Of a DNA stretch of 5,074 nt, positions 1 through 5,074 are shown in pieces. Position 1 is the first letter of the stretch. Every line of letters begins with the position of its first letter. The notes below the pieces were generated by a model. It did no database searches. It saw only the letters and a program-made list of their open reading frames with translations, and was not told where the DNA came from. This stretch comes from Cyanobium sp. (lineage in GTDB: Bacteria > Cyanobacteriota > Cyanobacteriia > PCC-6307 > Cyanobiaceae), in assembly GCA_014191535.1 (NCBI GenBank), contig BJHC01000119.1, forward strand, positions 1 to 5,074, read 5' to 3'. The position numbers were made by a program, and so were the translations under genes.

Positions 1-1421
<1,421 letters not shown>

Positions 1422-1429
1422 GCGCCCTA

Positions 1430-1453
1430 GGGTTCAGGCCTTGCGCTGAACCC
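1430..1453 (+). terminator. Perfect 8-bp hairpin between rpsT and tatD
   Basis: GGGTTCAG (1430-1437) and CTGAACCC (1446-1453) are exact inverted repeats around an 8-nt loop. The hairpin begins 8 nt after the rpsT stop and ends 6 nt before the tatD ATG. There is no following T-tract, so classical intrinsic termination is doubtful; it may protect the rpsT 3' end or cause partial termination. The palindrome CCCTAGGG (1425-1432) overlaps its left arm. Confidence 0.4.
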
Positions 1454-1459
1454 AGCCCC

Positions 1460-2281
1460 ATGGCATCGGCCGTCGCCCTCGAGAGCCTCGAGGTGCCCCT
1501 GATCGACAGCCACTGTCACATCGTCTTCCGCAACTTCGACGATGACCTGGAGGAGGTGGCCCAGCGCTGGCGCGATGCCGGCGTGGGACGCCTCCTTCAC
1601 GCCTGTGTGGAGCCCTCCGCAATCCCGGCGCTCCGGGCCCTGGCGGCTCGCTTCCCGGAACTGCGCTATTCCGTCGGCGTCCATCCGCTCGACACCGAGC
1701 ACTGGACCGGCACGACGCCGGCGGTGCTGCGCCAGGCGGCCCTCGACGACCCGCGGGTGCTGGCGGTGGGCGAGCTGGGCCTGGATCTGTTCCGCGACAA
1801 GAACCTCGACCAGCAGCTGGCCATGCTGCGGCCCCAGCTGGATCTGGCGGTGGAGCTGGATCTGCCGGTGATCATCCATTGCCGCGATGCGGCCGAACCG
1901 ATGCTGGCGGAACTGCATCAGCGCGCTGAGCGGGGCGCCTGCCCCCGCGGCGTGATGCACTGCTGGAGCGGCACGCCTGAGGAGATGGCGGCCTTTCTGG
2001 ACCTGGGGCTGTACATCAGCTTCAGCGGCAACGTCACCTTCCCCAAGGCCACGGACACCCATGCCTGTGCCCAGCAGGTGCCGGCGGATCGCTTCCTGGT
2101 GGAAACCGATTGCCCGTTTCTGGCGCCGGTGCCGCGGCGGGGCAAGCGCAACGAGCCGGCCTACGTGGCGGCGGTGGCCCAGCGGGTGGCGGACCTGCGC
2201 CAGGAGCCCCTTGAGCAGGTGGCCCGGCAGAGCACGGCCAATGCCTGCGCGCTGTTTGGGCCGCGACTTCACAGTGTATGA
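1460..2281 (+). CDS. tatD: TatD family metal-dependent deoxyribonuclease/hydrolase
   Basis: This is a 273-residue TIM-barrel metallohydrolase of the TatD/YcfH/YabD family, whose members act as Mg2+-dependent DNases in the cytoplasm; the substrate of the cyanobacterial copy is not established. All metal ligands of the family are present: the HxH motif in LIDSHCH (H18, H20), E105 in VGELGLDLFR, H140 in IIHCRD, H167 in MHCWSG and D217 in ETDCPFLAP, with H75 in the conserved GVHP. The length is typical and the protein looks complete and active. The ATG at 1460 lies just after the hairpin and has no clear ribosome binding site; it leaves a 14-residue lead before the first barrel strand, which is plausible. 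The gene lies between rpsT and rpoB on the same strand, a neighbourhood I recall from picocyanobacteria; the association is probably positional rather than functional. The family call is secure; the name tatD is by family only, and no role in Tat export is implied. Confidence 0.93.
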   Translation: MASAVALESLEVPLIDSHCHIVFRNFDDDLEEVAQRWRDAGVGRLLHACVEPSAIPALRALAARFPELRYSVGVHPLDTEHWTGTTPAVLRQAALDDPRVLAVGELGLDLFRDKNLDQQLAMLRPQLDLAVELDLPVIIHCRDAAEPMLAELHQRAERGACPRGVMHCWSGTPEEMAAFLDLGLYISFSGNVTFPKATDTHACAQQVPADRFLVETDCPFLAPVPRRGKRNEPAYVAAVAQRVADLRQEPLEQVARQSTANACALFGPRLHSV

Positions 2282-2282
2282 T
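2255..2282 (+). promoter_or_regulatory. Candidate promoter for the rpoB transcript, overlapping the tatD 3' end
   Basis: TATGAT (2277-2282) matches the bacterial -10 consensus at 5 of 6 positions and stands out in GC-rich surroundings. TTTGGG (2255-2260) lies 16 bp upstream as a weak -35. Transcription would begin near 2289, leaving an untranslated leader of about 270 nt before rpoB. Part of the TATGAT is the end of the tatD reading frame (GTA TGA), so the match could be accidental. Confidence 0.35.
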
Positions 2283-2421
2283 GATCTATTGGCCTGGCAA
2301 CGAGTCTTGGTTTTTCCGTGCTTGTTGCAGCCCGAAAGCGCACACCGGGTTTCCGGTGCGCCTGCCCATGTCCATGGTGCTGTGTCTTTCCGGTACGCGT
2401 GTTGGTTGTCTGCGGGGTTGA
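2278..2421 (+). CDS. Doubtful 47-codon reading frame overlapping the tatD stop
   Basis: An ATG at 2278 overlaps the tatD stop as ATGA, with a second ATG at 2281, and the frame runs 47 codons to TGA at 2419-2421, beginning MMIYWPGNES. I recognise no family. The peptide has four cysteines and is moderately hydrophobic in parts. There is no ribosome binding site beyond possible coupling to tatD, its composition is that of the spacer, and its codons (TTT, TGT, TCT) are unlike those of the neighbouring genes. It is more likely chance than a gene. Confidence 0.12.
   Translation: MMIYWPGNESWFFRACCSPKAHTGFPVRLPMSMVLCLSGTRVGCLRG
2343..2358 (+). other. Small stem-loop in the rpoB leader
   Basis: CACCGG (2343-2348) and CCGGTG (2353-2358) pair around a GTTT tetraloop. 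With a 2-nt bulge (2341-2342) the stem extends by three more G-C pairs (GCG at 2338-2340 with CGC at 2359-2361). No T-run follows, so it is not a classical terminator. Confidence 0.4.
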
Positions 2422-2444
2422 AGCGAGCTGAATAGGCATGCCGG

Positions 2445-2480
2445 AGGGCCAGCCGTCCCCAGAGCGGGGCGGCTGGCCCT
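2445..2480 (+). terminator. Strong GC-rich hairpin, terminator-like, upstream of rpoB
   Basis: AGGGCCAGCCG (2445-2455) and CGGCTGGCCCT (2470-2480) pair perfectly over 11 bp. Inside, CCCC (2457-2460) pairs with GGGG (2466-2469), leaving one bulged T at 2456 and an AGAGC loop. The right arm runs into TGTTGTCT, a broken T-rich tail with five T in eight. It could terminate the rpsT-tatD transcript, serve as the 3' end of a small RNA from the spacer, or act as an attenuator in the rpoB leader. It ends 81 nt before the rpoB ATG. Confidence 0.5.
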
Positions 2481-2521
2481 GTTGTCTGCGCTCGTTCCCC
2501 AGATTTGCCCACGCCACCAGG

Positions 2522-2544
2522 CCCGTCGTTCCCGTCCAACCCGT
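2522..2544 (+). repeat. Three CCCGT units at exact 9-bp spacing
   Basis: CCCGT occurs at 2522-2526, 2531-2535 and 2540-2544, separated by 4-nt spacers (CGTT, CCAA), immediately upstream of the rpoB ribosome binding region. It could be a short degenerate tandem repeat, a protein- or RNA-binding array, or chance in a C-rich, G-poor leader. Confidence 0.35.
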
Positions 2545-2561
2545 TCCTGCAGGTTCACCGC

Positions 2562-5074
<2,513 letters not shown>

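Larger units (their letters stand above)
2282..2561 (+). promoter_or_regulatory. Long gene-free rpoB leader region
   Basis: This 280-bp spacer is the longest stretch here without a recognised gene. Its first 160 bases are about 57% G+C, clearly below the flanking genes. It contains a T5 run (2311-2315), a small stem-loop (2343-2358), a strong GC-rich hairpin (2445-2480), then a C-rich, G-poor tract running to the rpoB start with three CCCGT units 9 bp apart. I found no good promoter between the strong hairpin and rpoB: TTGTCT (2482-2487) has no matching -10. This suggests, but does not prove, that rpoB transcripts start upstream and pass through the hairpin. No known riboswitch or r-protein leader was recognised. 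Confidence 0.5.

Noticed and set aside
1427..2539. 370-codon minus-strand open frame opposite tatD and the spacer
   Set aside because: It covers the conserved TatD active-site codons on the other strand and shows no domain of its own.
2489..2560. C-rich, G-poor tract resembling a Rho utilisation site
   Set aside because: Cyanobacteria are generally reported to lack Rho, so a rut interpretation has no basis if the organism assignment is right.

Overview
This is a GC-rich (roughly two-thirds G+C) chromosomal core segment that looks like a picocyanobacterium. The order histidinol dehydrogenase (divergent) / ribosomal protein bS20 / TatD nuclease / RNA polymerase beta is, from memory, the one found in Synechococcus, Cyanobium and Prochlorococcus. 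RpoB also lacks the large lineage-specific insertions of the E. coli protein, as expected for cyanobacteria. The high G+C points to a Cyanobium-like or high-GC Synechococcus relative rather than Prochlorococcus. That placement is inference from gene order and composition, not from a search.

Layout. Positions 1-1017 (minus strand) hold the N-terminal three quarters of hisD, cut by the left edge. A 101-bp divergent spacer (1018-1118) contains G-runs and only weak promoter-like sequence. On the plus strand follow rpsT (1119-1421, GTG start), a 38-bp gap with a perfect 8-bp inverted repeat, and tatD (1460-2281). Then comes a 280-bp gene-free leader (2282-2561), and rpoB from 2562 to the right edge, with 837 complete codons present and about a quarter of the protein missing. 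rpoC1 and rpoC2 would be expected to follow outside the window.

Functionally these are housekeeping genes: the last step of histidine synthesis, a small-subunit ribosomal protein, a metal-dependent DNase/hydrolase, and the catalytic beta subunit of RNA polymerase. I see no mobile element, CRISPR array, tRNA or rRNA, or defence or biosynthetic cassette, and no sign of recent transfer.

The part not explained by known genes is the tatD-rpoB spacer. It has lower G+C than its neighbours, a good -10-like hexamer across the tatD stop codon, two stem-loops (one an 11-bp GC-rich stem extended by 4 bp), a C-rich tract with three CCCGT units 9 bp apart, and no convincing promoter after the strong hairpin. 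It is the best candidate for an undescribed regulatory RNA or rpoB leader control element, but an ordinary terminator plus a promoter I cannot recognise would explain it too.
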